NCBI GenBank assembly: GCA_040220135.1 | Contig: JAVJTT010000020.1 | Span: forward strand, 310,001 to 374,000 | Source: CAJXMH01 sp040220135 | GTDB taxonomy: Bacteria; Bacteroidota; Bacteroidia; Flavobacteriales_E; Vicingaceae | Direction of reading: 5' to 3' | Length of the DNA: 64,000 nucleotides | Shown: piece by piece, positions 7,701 to 15,007 of the stretch | Layout of the letters: every line of letters begins with the position of its first letter | How positions within the stretch are numbered: position 1 is the stretch's first letter | Program-made: the position numbers and the translations under genes | The notes under the pieces: generated by a model | The model's database searches: none | Told to the model about the DNA's origin: nothing | The model's input: the letters and a program-made list of their open reading frames with translations, nothing else

Positions 7701-8104
7701 AAAGAATCACCGAAAGAGGTGGGGTATTGGGCGCTATGGAAACCATGTACCAAAGAAGTAAGATTCAAGAAGAAAGCTTGTATTACGAGAATTTGAAACA
7801 TACCGGAGAGTACCCGATTATCGGAGTAAATACTTTCTTAAGCTCTAAAGGTTCTCCAACGGTTAGACCGGGAGAAGTGATTCGTGCTACCAAAGAAGAG
7901 AAAGAATACCAGATCGAGATGCTGAAAAACTTGCATAAAGCCTATGAAGATTCGGCTTCTGCTGAATTGAACAACTTGCAAAAGGTAGCCATAGAAAACG
8001 GCAATATGTTTGAGGCTTTGATGGAAGTAAGTAAACGATGTTCTTTAGGACAAATTACGGATGCCATGTTTGAAGTAGGCGGACAGTATAGACGAAATAT
8101 GTAA
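4724..8104 (+). CDS. icmF: Fused isobutyryl-CoA mutase (B12-binding, G-protein chaperone and mutase domains)
   Basis: This 1126-residue protein has the full IcmF order. Residues about 13-140 form the cobalamin-binding domain with DGHDAA (His25 as the cobalt ligand) and a glycine-rich GGGGGV stretch. Residues about 195-420 are a MeaB-like G-protein chaperone with the P-loop GTGGAGKSS and NKFD. From about 550 to the end is the acyl-CoA mutase barrel, with the IcmF signature PYTSGLFPFKRKGEDPTRMF in place of the methylmalonyl-CoA mutase substrate motif. The enzyme interconverts isobutyryl-CoA and n-butyryl-CoA (some members also act on isovaleryl/pivalyl-CoA) using adenosylcobalamin, while the GTPase part loads and repairs the cofactor. 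It is cytoplasmic. A lipoprotein gene follows after one base. Exact substrate preference cannot be read from the sequence. Confidence 0.94.
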   Translation: METVAPYKPKNKIRIVTAASLFDGHDAAINVMRRIIQSTGVEVIHLGHDRSVQEVVDTAIQEDVQAIAMTSYQGGHTEYFKYMKDLLEEKGAGHIKIFGGGGGVILPEEIEELHEYGITRIYSPDDGRQLGLQGMINDLVEQSDYPTGKSLNGEINQLGEKDDKSIARLISGAENYPEDAKSILDQVHEKAAAVKTPVLGITGTGGAGKSSLVDELVRRFLIDFPEKTMGIISVDPSKRKTGGALLGDRIRMNSIKSDRVYMRSLATRQSNLALSKHVKEAVSILKAANYDLIILETSGIGQSDTEITEHSDVSLYVMTPEFGAATQLEKIDMLDFADVIAINKFDKRGALDAIRDVKKQYKRNHQLFEAKDEDLPVFGTIASQFNDPGMNQLYKKLMDVIVDRTQSDLESTFEITDEMSEKIFVIPPKRTRYLAEIAENNRSYDEWVEQQSEIAQKLYGIQKSMDTISELEVDDKDRLIKNLQESFEKVKLELDPKNWKLIEEWSEKQKKYSDPIFTFKVREKEIKMETHTESLSHTQIPKVALPKYQAWGDLLKWNLQENVPGEFPYTSGLFPFKRKGEDPTRMFAGEGGPERTNRRFHYVSLDLPAKRLSTAFDSVTLYGHDPAYRPDIYGKIGNAGVSICCLDDAKKLYSGFNLADAMTSVSMTINGPAPMLLGFFMNAAIDQQCELYIKENGLEKEVEAKIEKIYKEKGVERPAYQGKLPEGNNGLGLMLLGVTGDQVLEQSVYEKIKTDTIKVVRGTVQADILKEDQAQNTCIFSTEFALRLMGDVQEYFIDNGVRNFYSVSISGYHIAEAGANPITQLAFTLANGFTYVEYYLSRGMDINKFGPNLSFFFSNGIDPEYAVIGRVARRIWSKALKQKYGANSRAQMLKYHIQTSGRSLHAQEIDFNDIRTTLQALYAIYDNCNSLHTNAYDEAITTPTEESVRRAMAIQLIINRELGLAKNENPIQGSFIIEELTDLVEEAVLTEFERITERGGVLGAMETMYQRSKIQEESLYYENLKHTGEYPIIGVNTFLSSKGSPTVRPGEVIRATKEEKEYQIEMLKNLHKAYEDSASAELNNLQKVAIENGNMFEALMEVSKRCSLGQITDAMFEVGGQYRRNM

Positions 8105-8105
8105 A

Positions 8106-8936
8106 ATGAAAAAAGCCATCCAAAACATTAGCGTTTTACTTTCAATTGCATTTGCAATAGCTTGTGGAAGTCAGGAAAAGAAATCAACTGAAACGACTCA
8201 AGAGCAAGAGCCAAAACAGGAAGTAAAGCTGACTGAAAGCGAGCAATTGATTTCGGAAGTAGAATCCGCTCATTTGACTGAAAAATATAGTAGTCAAGAA
8301 GTGATTCAATTTGACATGCATTTGATCTTTCGTGGAAAAACACGTTTTAAAGGAAAGATTAGCATGACACCGAACGGAGGTTTGGTCCGCATGGAGGATT
8401 CTATCAAAACCATGATTTGGGACGGGCAAATGGCTTACATTTCACCGGATACGAGCAGCTATGCGAAAGCCCGCTTTGATCTATTGACCTGGTCGTACTT
8501 TTTTGCAGCGCCTTATAAGTTGAATGATCCCGGAACCCAAAAAGAGTTTTTAGGAAACAAAAATTTAAACGGTGAAAAGTACCCGGCTTTTAAACTGAGC
8601 TTTGAAGGGGGAGTGGGTGACAGTCCGGATGATTGGTACATTGTGTATCAAGATTCCAAAACGGACTTATTAGCGGCCATGGCTTATATTGTAACGTACA
8701 GCAAGTCACAAGAGAAAGCCGAGCAAGACCCGCACGCCATAACCTATGAAGCTTATACTGAGGTTGAAGGAATACCCTTTGCCACCCAATGGAATTTTTG
8801 GACTTGGAACGAAGCTGGAGAGTTACATAAGCTGTTGGGCGAAGCACAGATCAGTAACATTCAGTTCACAAAAAAAGCAGAAGGTCTGTTTCAACCTCCT
8901 GCTCAATCTCGTCAAGTAGAAAAACCGTCGGTTTAG
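8106..8936 (+). CDS. Lipoprotein of the DUF6503-like family
   Basis: The 276-residue product begins with a lipoprotein signal peptide whose lipobox is AIAC, giving Cys20 as the lipidation site, followed by a Gln/Glu/Lys-rich linker. The body is beta-rich and contains a conserved block YKLNDPGTQ, then GGVGDSPDDWYIVYQD, that I recall from the uncharacterised DUF6503 family of Bacteroidota. No function is known. It starts one base after the icmF stop, so it may be co-transcribed, though a metabolic link is not evident. The stop overlaps the stop of the convergent chalcone-isomerase-like gene by 4 bases (8933-8936). The family assignment is from memory. Confidence 0.75.
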   Translation: MKKAIQNISVLLSIAFAIACGSQEKKSTETTQEQEPKQEVKLTESEQLISEVESAHLTEKYSSQEVIQFDMHLIFRGKTRFKGKISMTPNGGLVRMEDSIKTMIWDGQMAYISPDTSSYAKARFDLLTWSYFFAAPYKLNDPGTQKEFLGNKNLNGEKYPAFKLSFEGGVGDSPDDWYIVYQDSKTDLLAAMAYIVTYSKSQEKAEQDPHAITYEAYTEVEGIPFATQWNFWTWNEAGELHKLLGEAQISNIQFTKKAEGLFQPPAQSRQVEKPSV

Positions 8937-9496
8937 TCTAGTCCTAACATTCCTTCCATTAAGTCTTCATCGGCTGGTTCATCGCAGAACCAAATTCCAA
9001 AAAGGGCAACTTTAAAATCATGACCAGGAATGGTAGTTAATTTCTTGCCATTTTTAGAAACCACGGTTCCGGTCTCTGGGAAATAGGTGATTTCATAATG
9101 GTCGCCTTTAGTAATCTCTTCTTTAAAGGCATCTTTAAACTGTTGAATTTTTTTGGCAAAGTGAGCGGTATTTCCGTCAGTTGACTTTTCCATACCTTCG
9201 TCAATCGCAGTGGTCATTTTTTCACTGCTGATTAAGCCTGAAACAATGTCCAAGGTAATACTCATGGCCTGATCGGATTCCATTACTTCTTTCGCACTGT
9301 TACTTTTTGATGCTAAATAAAGAGTGCCGACATAGAGGTCTAAAAAGAACTTTTCTCGTAAACCTGCACCATTAAAGGCCAAAGTTTTATTTCCTGCTTT
9401 TAAAGTTGAGGGGGGCGTAACGCCCGAAATTTCTTCTTGTGAGAATCCGCTGAAGGTTGAAATTAAGCAGATTAGAATGACAGATAATTTTTTCAC
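8933..9496 (-). CDS. Secreted chalcone isomerase-like fold protein
   Basis: The 187-residue product has a Sec signal peptide (MKKLSVILICLISTFSGFSQ) and the block LAFNGAGLREKFFLDLYVGTLYL, typical of bacterial chalcone-isomerase-like (CHI fold) proteins. Further family features are SGLISSEKMTTAIDEGM and the C-terminal HDFKVALFGIWFCDEP. Bacterial members lack flavonoid substrates; the fold binds fatty acids or other hydrophobic ligands, and the usual localisation is the periplasm. It is a single gene convergent with the lipoprotein gene. Function beyond the fold is unknown. Confidence 0.85.
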   Translation of the reverse strand: MKKLSVILICLISTFSGFSQEEISGVTPPSTLKAGNKTLAFNGAGLREKFFLDLYVGTLYLASKSNSAKEVMESDQAMSITLDIVSGLISSEKMTTAIDEGMEKSTDGNTAHFAKKIQQFKDAFKEEITKGDHYEITYFPETGTVVSKNGKKLTTIPGHDFKVALFGIWFCDEPADEDLMEGMLGLD

Positions 9497-9554
9497 CTTG
9501 ATAAGTATTTTTTACTAATGAAATCAATTTAGTCAATTGTCGTGCCAGAAACAA

Positions 9555-10184
9555 CTATTCTTTGGATTTAAAAACGGCAGAGAATATGTAGCTTCCATAG
9601 AAGGTGGTTGACTCAACTTCTGCTAATCTGGTCGATTTGAGTTGTTTCTTATAATCAATGGTTTTTTCACTTTCCGCCTTGGTGGTTAGCTTCAGAAAAA
9701 GAAACATTAGCTTATCAACCATCCTTTGAAAAACCGTTTTCGGCTGGTTAAAATCTGCCACCAACCAAATCCCGTCTTTCGTTAAGCTTTTGTTTAATTT
9801 GAGGATAATTTCTAAACCCTTTTTTTCAGGAAAGAGATCAATGAAAAAGAAGCAGAGAATGGCGTCGTACTTCTTTTCATCGACTGGAAAATTTTCTATT
9901 TTTTGAGGAATAAAATTAATATGCTTCAATTGAGATTCATTGACTTTCTCTTTTGCTAAGCTTTTCATTTTGTGAGAAGCTTCTAGGTAGTCAAGTTGAA
10001 TATCCGGTTTAGTATTTAAAAGTGATGGTAGCAACCGACCACTTCCCCCTCCGACAATCAAGACTTTGTCATTTGGTTTTAGTCTATGTATATAAGACAA
10101 CTGAGCATTTAGCACTGATTGACCAAAGACCAATCGTACTAAAACATCATAAAAGGGGGCAAGTCGATTGTAATTATTGCTCAT
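9555..10184 (-). CDS. Class I SAM-dependent methyltransferase
   Basis: The 209-residue protein opens with NYNRLAPFYDVLVRLVFG, as in UbiE-like small-molecule methyltransferases. The SAM-binding motif I is KVLIVGGGSGRLLP, the acidic motif II LDYLEAS, and a later YDAILCFFFIDLFP and KDGIWLVADF complete the Rossmann core. The substrate is not deducible; membrane lipids or quinone-like molecules are typical for this subgroup. It is divergently placed from the DUF3667 gene with 60 bases between the starts. On its strand TACTTTG sits just upstream of the start and may be part of the promoter. Confidence 0.82.
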   Translation of the reverse strand: MSNNYNRLAPFYDVLVRLVFGQSVLNAQLSYIHRLKPNDKVLIVGGGSGRLLPSLLNTKPDIQLDYLEASHKMKSLAKEKVNESQLKHINFIPQKIENFPVDEKKYDAILCFFFIDLFPEKKGLEIILKLNKSLTKDGIWLVADFNQPKTVFQRMVDKLMFLFLKLTTKAESEKTIDYKKQLKSTRLAEVESTTFYGSYIFSAVFKSKE

Positions 10185-10244
10185 CGATTAATCTTTCGGG
10201 CTGCAAAGTAGCAAAACATCTCTACTTTTTATTTTCTTTGAAGC

Positions 10245-11021
10245 ATGGAGTCGAAGCCAATAAAAACTGTAGATTGCCTAAACTGCGATTCAGCCAATCT
10301 AGCAGGAGGGCATTTTTGTTCCCATTGTGGGCAGCGGCTAGATTTACCACGCATCACTTTTCTTGACATTATTCAAGACTTATTAAGTTCTGAATTCAAC
10401 TGGGATGCACCTTATCTAAAAACTACCAGAGAGGTTTTTCTGCGCCCTGGGGCAACTGTTCGCAAAATAATAGGGGGTAAACGCAAACAGTATTATGCCC
10501 CCATTCGCTTTCTAGTGATTTCAATGCTAATCAATATTATTATTTCAAAGGTCATTGGTTTTGATCCCATAGAAAATCAAAAGCTAATTAGTGGAAGCAG
10601 TGAAACGCCGGAAAATGTCAACTTTGGCTATCAAATAGGTCAATTCTTGGCCAAGCATCTTAACATCTTTGTTTTGATCTTTCCCTTTACCATTGCCTTT
10701 TTTTCAAAGCTCTTTTTTTGGAAAGCAAGGTTCAATTTAGCCGAGCGAACGGTATTTGGCTTTTACCTTTCGGGCTTATACGTATTGATTTCATTAATTC
10801 CCGTTTTGCTCACCTTAGTAAATCCTCAATTGATCAATTTGTCGATCCTGTTTAACATTGCTTTTAATACTTTTGCCTTCCATCAATTCCACCAATCGAA
10901 AAGAAAGGTTTTAAGTGTATTTAAGTCACTCCTTGCAGCGGCATTTAGCTTGTTTTCTTATTTCTTTGTAGCGGCAATAATTTCTTGGATTATAATGATG
11001 CAATTTAATCTCTTTACATGA
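10245..11021 (+). CDS. DUF3667-type membrane protein with N-terminal zinc ribbon
   Basis: The 258-residue protein begins with a zinc ribbon (CLNCDSAN, then HFCSHCGQR) and is followed by the family pattern FLDIIQDLLSSEFNWD, REVFLRPGATVRKIIGGKRK and QYYAPIRFLVISML. The rest forms four or five hydrophobic segments (about residues 95-115, 135-160, 175-200 and 225-255). This is the usual layout of DUF3667 proteins, which are common in Bacteroidota and have no known function. Its TGA overlaps the ATG of the glycosyltransferase gene (ATGA at 11018-11021), so the two are probably one operon. Confidence 0.8.
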   Translation: MESKPIKTVDCLNCDSANLAGGHFCSHCGQRLDLPRITFLDIIQDLLSSEFNWDAPYLKTTREVFLRPGATVRKIIGGKRKQYYAPIRFLVISMLINIIISKVIGFDPIENQKLISGSSETPENVNFGYQIGQFLAKHLNIFVLIFPFTIAFFSKLFFWKARFNLAERTVFGFYLSGLYVLISLIPVLLTLVNPQLINLSILFNIAFNTFAFHQFHQSKRKVLSVFKSLLAAAFSLFSYFFVAAIISWIIMMQFNLFT

Positions 11022-11770
11022 TTCGAAACCGAAAAGTAGTGGTGGTAATGCCTGCCTACAATGCTTCTAAAACATTGGAACAAACCTATCGAGAGATACC
11101 GTCAGATTTGGTTGATGAAGTAGTGGTGGTTGACGATTGCAGTCAGGATGATACCGCAGAAAAAGCACGATCTCTTGGTATAAAGCATGTAGTACAGCAT
11201 GAACAAAATAAAGGGTATGGTGGCAATCAAAAAAGTTGCTACAAAAAAGCTTTAGAACTTGGTGCCGACATTGTAATTATGGTCCATCCGGATTATCAGT
11301 ATACGCCAAAGTTAATCCCTTCTATGTGCTACCTAATTGCCAATGACTTGTTTCAAGTGGTTTTGGGTTCACGAATTTTAGGGACCGGAGCCCTAAAAGG
11401 AGGAATGCCACTCTATAAATACATTGCCAATCGCTTTCTCACTTTTACCCAAAACATCTTGGTTGGTGCCAAACTTTCCGAATACCACACTGGCTATCGA
11501 GCTTTTTCCAAAGAAGTATTAAAGTCAATCAACTACGAAGCCAATTCCGACAATTTTGTTTTCGACAATCAAATGCTTTCTCAAATCTTATACAAAGGCT
11601 ATGAGATTGCTGAGGTTACTTGTCCTACCAAGTATTTTGACGAAGGTTCTTCCATCAATTTTTCCAATTCAGTAGAATATGGTTTAGGTGTATTGGGCAC
11701 TTCTTTGAAACACCGCTTTCAAAAGTGGGGGCTAATCAATTCTAAAATTTACCGGCAGCCAAATGACTAA
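11018..11770 (+). CDS. Family 2 glycosyltransferase, polyprenyl-phosphate mannosyl/glucosyltransferase-like
   Basis: The 250-residue protein has a GT2 fold: VVVVMPAYNASKTLEQTY at the N-terminus, EVVVVDDCSQDDT, the nucleotide-sugar metal site region IVIMVHPDYQY and the downstream ILGTGALKGGMPLYKYIANR. This arrangement resembles DPM1-like dolichyl/polyprenyl-phosphate sugar synthases, which transfer a sugar from GDP- or UDP-sugar to a lipid phosphate on the cytoplasmic face of the membrane. It has no C-terminal membrane helices. It overlaps both neighbours (4 and 8 bases), giving a DUF3667-glycosyltransferase-methyltransferase operon. The sugar is unknown. Confidence 0.85.
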   Translation: MIRNRKVVVVMPAYNASKTLEQTYREIPSDLVDEVVVVDDCSQDDTAEKARSLGIKHVVQHEQNKGYGGNQKSCYKKALELGADIVIMVHPDYQYTPKLIPSMCYLIANDLFQVVLGSRILGTGALKGGMPLYKYIANRFLTFTQNILVGAKLSEYHTGYRAFSKEVLKSINYEANSDNFVFDNQMLSQILYKGYEIAEVTCPTKYFDEGSSINFSNSVEYGLGVLGTSLKHRFQKWGLINSKIYRQPND

Positions 11771-12719
11771 TTGCTTGTTTTGTGGCAGTGCTAATAGCAA
11801 AACTGCTTTTGAGCTTGAAGATATTTTTAAAGATCGATATCAATGGAGGGTTTGTCAAAATTGCCGGACTGAATTTCTTTCACCCCAGCCCACTGACCAA
11901 CAATTAAGCAATGCCTATGATACTTCTTATTATGGCGAAGGGGAAAAGAAATTTATTCCCCTTGTAGAAGCTGTAGTTGACTTTTTTAGGAGGCGAAATG
12001 CCAAAGCATTGGCCGCTCAGTTTGGTCACGAAGGTAGAGTCTTAGATATCGGTTGCGGGAATGGAAACTTGCTTCACTACCTAGGCAAAGAAGGAGCCTT
12101 TGAATTGCATGGCATTGAGCCAGAAGGAAAGTCAGCGGAGCGAGCCGCAGCGCATAGAGAAATTAATTTACACAAAGGCTATTTAGAGAAAGGGCGTTTT
12201 CAAGAGAATCACTTTGACGCCATAAGCCTTGTACATGTTTTCGAACACTTGCCAAACCCAAAAGAAGCGCTCGAAATTATTGACGATATTTTAAAGCCGG
12301 GCGGTCAACTTTTAATTGAAATACCAAACATTAGCAGTTGGCAGGCCAAGATTTTTAAGTCCAATTGGTTACACTTAGATCCGCCGCGACATTTACAGTT
12401 AACGCCCCCCGAATTACTGATTAAGGAATTAGAAAAGCAAGGCTATAAATTGATTAATGAGAGCTATTTTTCGCCTCAATTTAATCCTTTTGGTGTGCAA
12501 CAAAGTATTTTAAATTGGCTTTTGCCAGATCGAGAAGTGTTGTACGAAGCTTTAAAAGGAAATAACGGATATGTTAAAAACTACTCTAGTTTTAGCTTAT
12601 TAGTACAAAAAGCTTTTCATTGGGGCAGCTTTCCCTTATTTGTGTTAAGCGATATTTTGGCTAGCCTTTGGAAAAGTGGAGGCACTGCTAAAATGCTTTT
12701 TCAGAAACTTAACAATTAG
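11763..12719 (+). CDS. Zinc-finger plus class I methyltransferase (Methyltransf_23 type)
   Basis: The 318-residue protein has an N-terminal Cys4 cluster (CLFCGSAN and CQNCRTEF), as in the C-methyltransferase-like enzymes that modify sugars and lipids. The SAM motif is VLDIGCGNGNLLHYL, followed by HGIEPEG, and the family motif HVFEHLPNP with LKPGGQLLIEIPN. The C-terminal region has moderately hydrophobic helices. Adjacency to a polyprenyl-phosphate glycosyltransferase suggests that it methylates a lipid-linked or surface sugar; this is inference. It is the last gene of its operon. Confidence 0.82.
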   Translation: MTNCLFCGSANSKTAFELEDIFKDRYQWRVCQNCRTEFLSPQPTDQQLSNAYDTSYYGEGEKKFIPLVEAVVDFFRRRNAKALAAQFGHEGRVLDIGCGNGNLLHYLGKEGAFELHGIEPEGKSAERAAAHREINLHKGYLEKGRFQENHFDAISLVHVFEHLPNPKEALEIIDDILKPGGQLLIEIPNISSWQAKIFKSNWLHLDPPRHLQLTPPELLIKELEKQGYKLINESYFSPQFNPFGVQQSILNWLLPDREVLYEALKGNNGYVKNYSSFSLLVQKAFHWGSFPLFVLSDILASLWKSGGTAKMLFQKLNN

Positions 12720-12743
12720 CGCTCAAATCAGCTTGTCTTTGCC

Positions 12744-12774
12744 TTGTCAATGTTGGCTTGAAGGCCTACTTTTG
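12744..12774 (+). promoter_or_regulatory. Predicted pruA promoter
   Basis: TTG at 12744-12746, a 20-base spacer and TACTTTTG at 12767-12774, the same geometry as before icmF. The ATG at 12827 is 52 bases downstream. Confidence 0.6.
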
Positions 12775-12826
12775 AATTCCAAAATTCTGAATTTGAATTA
12801 CTAAACATTAAAAACAAATAAGAAGC

Positions 12827-14449
12827 ATGTCAAACGCAATATTTAATCCACCGGCTGCCATCAATGAGCCGATTTTATCATACGCGCCAGGTAGCGCAGA
12901 AAGAGAAGCTCTAGCTGAAACAGTAGCAACTTTAAAAGCTGAAGAAAGAGACATTCCGATGTTTATCGGAGGTAAGGAAGTGAGAACTGACAATAAAGTG
13001 AGCATGCATCCTCCTTATCAGCACAAGCATTGTCTTGGACATTTTCACAAAGGCGATTCTTCGCACGTTAAAAAAGCGGTTGATGCAGCTTTAGCGGCTA
13101 AGGAAGAATGGGCTAATTTGCCTTGGGAACAAAGAGCTTCTGTGTTTTTGAAAGCAGCAGAACTCATTGCTGGTCCTTACCGTCAAAAGATGAACGGTGC
13201 AACCATGTTAGCGCAATCCAAAAATGCTTTTCAAGCAGAAATTGACTCCGCTTGTGAGATTATTGACTTTTTCCGATTCAACGTGGAGTACATGCGTCAG
13301 ATTTACACGGAACAACCAGAGTCTTCAGAAGGGGTATGGAACCGATTGGAGTACCGTCCGCTTGAAGGATTTATTTTTGCCATTACTCCTTTTAACTTTA
13401 CCGCCATTGCCGGCAACTTACCGGCTGCTCCAGCCATGATGGGGAACACCGTAGTTTGGAAGCCGGCAGATTCTCAAATTTATTCAGCTTGGATGATCAT
13501 GGAAGTATTGCGAGAAGCAGGTTTACCAGACGGCGTGATCAATTTGGTATATACTGAAGGGCCAGATGCCGGAGAAGTAATTTTCAATCACCGAGATTTT
13601 GCAGGCTTGCATTTTACCGGATCAACCACAGTGTTTCAACAATTGTGGAAGACCATTGGAAACAACATCGAGAAATACCGCTCTTATCCAAGAATTGTTG
13701 GAGAAACCGGAGGTAAAGATTTTATTGTAGCTCATGAGTCTGCTAACCCCAAAGAAGTAGCCACTGCGATCACTAGAGGAGCCTTTGAATTTCAAGGGCA
13801 AAAATGTTCAGCAGCGAGTAGAGCTTACATTCCTTCGAAGATTTGGGAAGAGGTAAAAGGCTACGTAATTGAAGACTTGAAGAACATTAATGTTGGTTCA
13901 CCCGAAGACTTCAGCAACTTTGTAAATGCAGTGATCGACGAACGCGCCTTTGATAAGATTACCCATTACATTGACAATGCAAAGAAAGCAGAGTCAGCGG
14001 AGATTATAGCCGGTGGGACTTACGATAAGTCAGAAGGTTATTTTATTGACCCAACAGTTGTCTTGGCAAAAGATCCAAAATACACCACTATGGTGGAAGA
14101 AATCTTTGGACCGGTAATTACCATTTACGTTTACGATGAGGCATCTTTTGAGGAAACCTTAAAATTGGTTGATGACAACGATTACGCTTTAACCGGTGGA
14201 ATTTTTGCCAAAGACCGTCATGTGTTAAACCACATGTGCAAGGCTTTGGAAAATGCAGCGGGTAACTTCTACATCAACGACAAGCCAACCGGTGCAGTGG
14301 TTGGTCAACAGCCATTTGGTGGTGCCAGAAAGTCGGGAACAAACGACAAAGCAGGTGCCATGCAAAACCTAATGCGTTGGGTTTCTTCCAGAACTATGAA
14401 AGAAACTTTTGTTCCGGCAAAAGATTACCGTTATCCATTTTTAGGATAA
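12827..14449 (+). CDS. pruA: L-glutamate gamma-semialdehyde (1-pyrroline-5-carboxylate) dehydrogenase
   Basis: The 540-residue aldehyde dehydrogenase has the catalytic Glu293 in VGETGGKDF and the nucleophile Cys327 in FQGQKCSAASRAYIP. The N-terminal block NPPAAINEPILSYAPGS and the C-terminal INDKPTGAVVGQQPFGG are typical of the stand-alone P5C dehydrogenase group found in Bacteroidota and eukaryotes (about 540 residues). It oxidises glutamate semialdehyde to glutamate with NAD+, the second step of proline catabolism, in the cytoplasm. Proline dehydrogenase is not in this window. The gene has its own promoter and a strong terminator, so it is a single-gene unit. Confidence 0.95.
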   Translation: MSNAIFNPPAAINEPILSYAPGSAEREALAETVATLKAEERDIPMFIGGKEVRTDNKVSMHPPYQHKHCLGHFHKGDSSHVKKAVDAALAAKEEWANLPWEQRASVFLKAAELIAGPYRQKMNGATMLAQSKNAFQAEIDSACEIIDFFRFNVEYMRQIYTEQPESSEGVWNRLEYRPLEGFIFAITPFNFTAIAGNLPAAPAMMGNTVVWKPADSQIYSAWMIMEVLREAGLPDGVINLVYTEGPDAGEVIFNHRDFAGLHFTGSTTVFQQLWKTIGNNIEKYRSYPRIVGETGGKDFIVAHESANPKEVATAITRGAFEFQGQKCSAASRAYIPSKIWEEVKGYVIEDLKNINVGSPEDFSNFVNAVIDERAFDKITHYIDNAKKAESAEIIAGGTYDKSEGYFIDPTVVLAKDPKYTTMVEEIFGPVITIYVYDEASFEETLKLVDDNDYALTGGIFAKDRHVLNHMCKALENAAGNFYINDKPTGAVVGQQPFGGARKSGTNDKAGAMQNLMRWVSSRTMKETFVPAKDYRYPFLG

Positions 14450-14473
14450 TTCGTAATTCCAAAAGCAACTAAC

Positions 14474-14510
14474 AAAGGTCTGTTGATTCGTTCAACAGGC
14501 CTTTTGCTTT
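14474..14510 (+). terminator. Rho-independent terminator after pruA
   Basis: A 13-bp stem with one G-U pair (arms 14474-14486 and 14492-14504) and a TTCGT loop is followed by a short T-rich tail. It starts 25 bases after the pruA stop. Confidence 0.8.
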
Positions 14511-14539
14511 TCTAGCATTATTCTGCTGACATTTGTGTT

Positions 14540-14836
14540 GTGAAAGTAAAAGTTAAAATACCGCCCTACCTCAAAAACAAGTTTGTCTTGTCATTGGCGG
14601 TATTTCTTGTCTGGATAACTTTCTTCGATCAAAACAATCTGATCACCCAAATTCAATATCGATTCGAGTTGATGAAACTAGAAGAAGAAAGGGAATTCTA
14701 CCAAGACGAATTGAAAGTAATCCAAGCTGACTTGGAAGATTTACAAAGCAATCCAAAAAGCTTAGAAAAGTTCGCTAGAGAAAAGTACCTGATGAAGAAA
14801 GAGAATGAGGAACTTTTTGTGATTGTAGAGGAATAG
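14540..14836 (+). CDS. Septum formation initiator family protein (FtsB/DivIC-like)
   Basis: The 98-residue protein has a short basic cytoplasmic head, a single membrane helix (about residues 14-30, FVLSLAVFLVWITFFDQNN) and a coiled coil (about 38-75) rich in Glu, Lys and Leu, ending with PKSLEKFAREKYLMKKENEELFVI. The motif 'A RE.Y.mkk..E' is the hallmark of the FtsB/DivIC family, whose members join FtsL in the divisome. The GTG start at 14540 is chosen because it precedes the basic head directly; no better start exists. A perfect 17-bp hairpin follows. Confidence 0.85.
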   Translation: MKVKVKIPPYLKNKFVLSLAVFLVWITFFDQNNLITQIQYRFELMKLEEEREFYQDELKVIQADLEDLQSNPKSLEKFAREKYLMKKENEELFVIVEE

Positions 14837-14855
14837 GCTAAAGTTTATTAGCATT

Positions 14856-14892
14856 AAAACACTGCCAAAGTTTTGAACTTTGGCAGTGTTTT
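14856..14892. terminator. Bidirectional terminator: perfect 17-bp hairpin
   Basis: Arms at 14856-14872 and 14876-14892 are perfect complements (core AACACTGCCAAAG) around a TTG loop, with A-run and T-run ends, so it can act for both strands. It lies between the convergent FtsB/DivIC-like gene and fumarylacetoacetase. Confidence 0.85.
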
Positions 14893-15007
14893 ATTCGATT
14901 GAGAGCCGATAAAACCATTTAGTTCTATTAAACAAGCAGGCCTAAAAGCTAAAGCAATTTCGTTTTCAGGCTGAAGTCTGCTCTCTAAAAGCAAAGTAGC
15001 CTAAGTT

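Noticed and set aside
10022..10366. 114-codon plus-strand ORF across the methyltransferase/DUF3667 junction
   Set aside because: It overlaps two well-supported genes, one in antisense and one in another frame.
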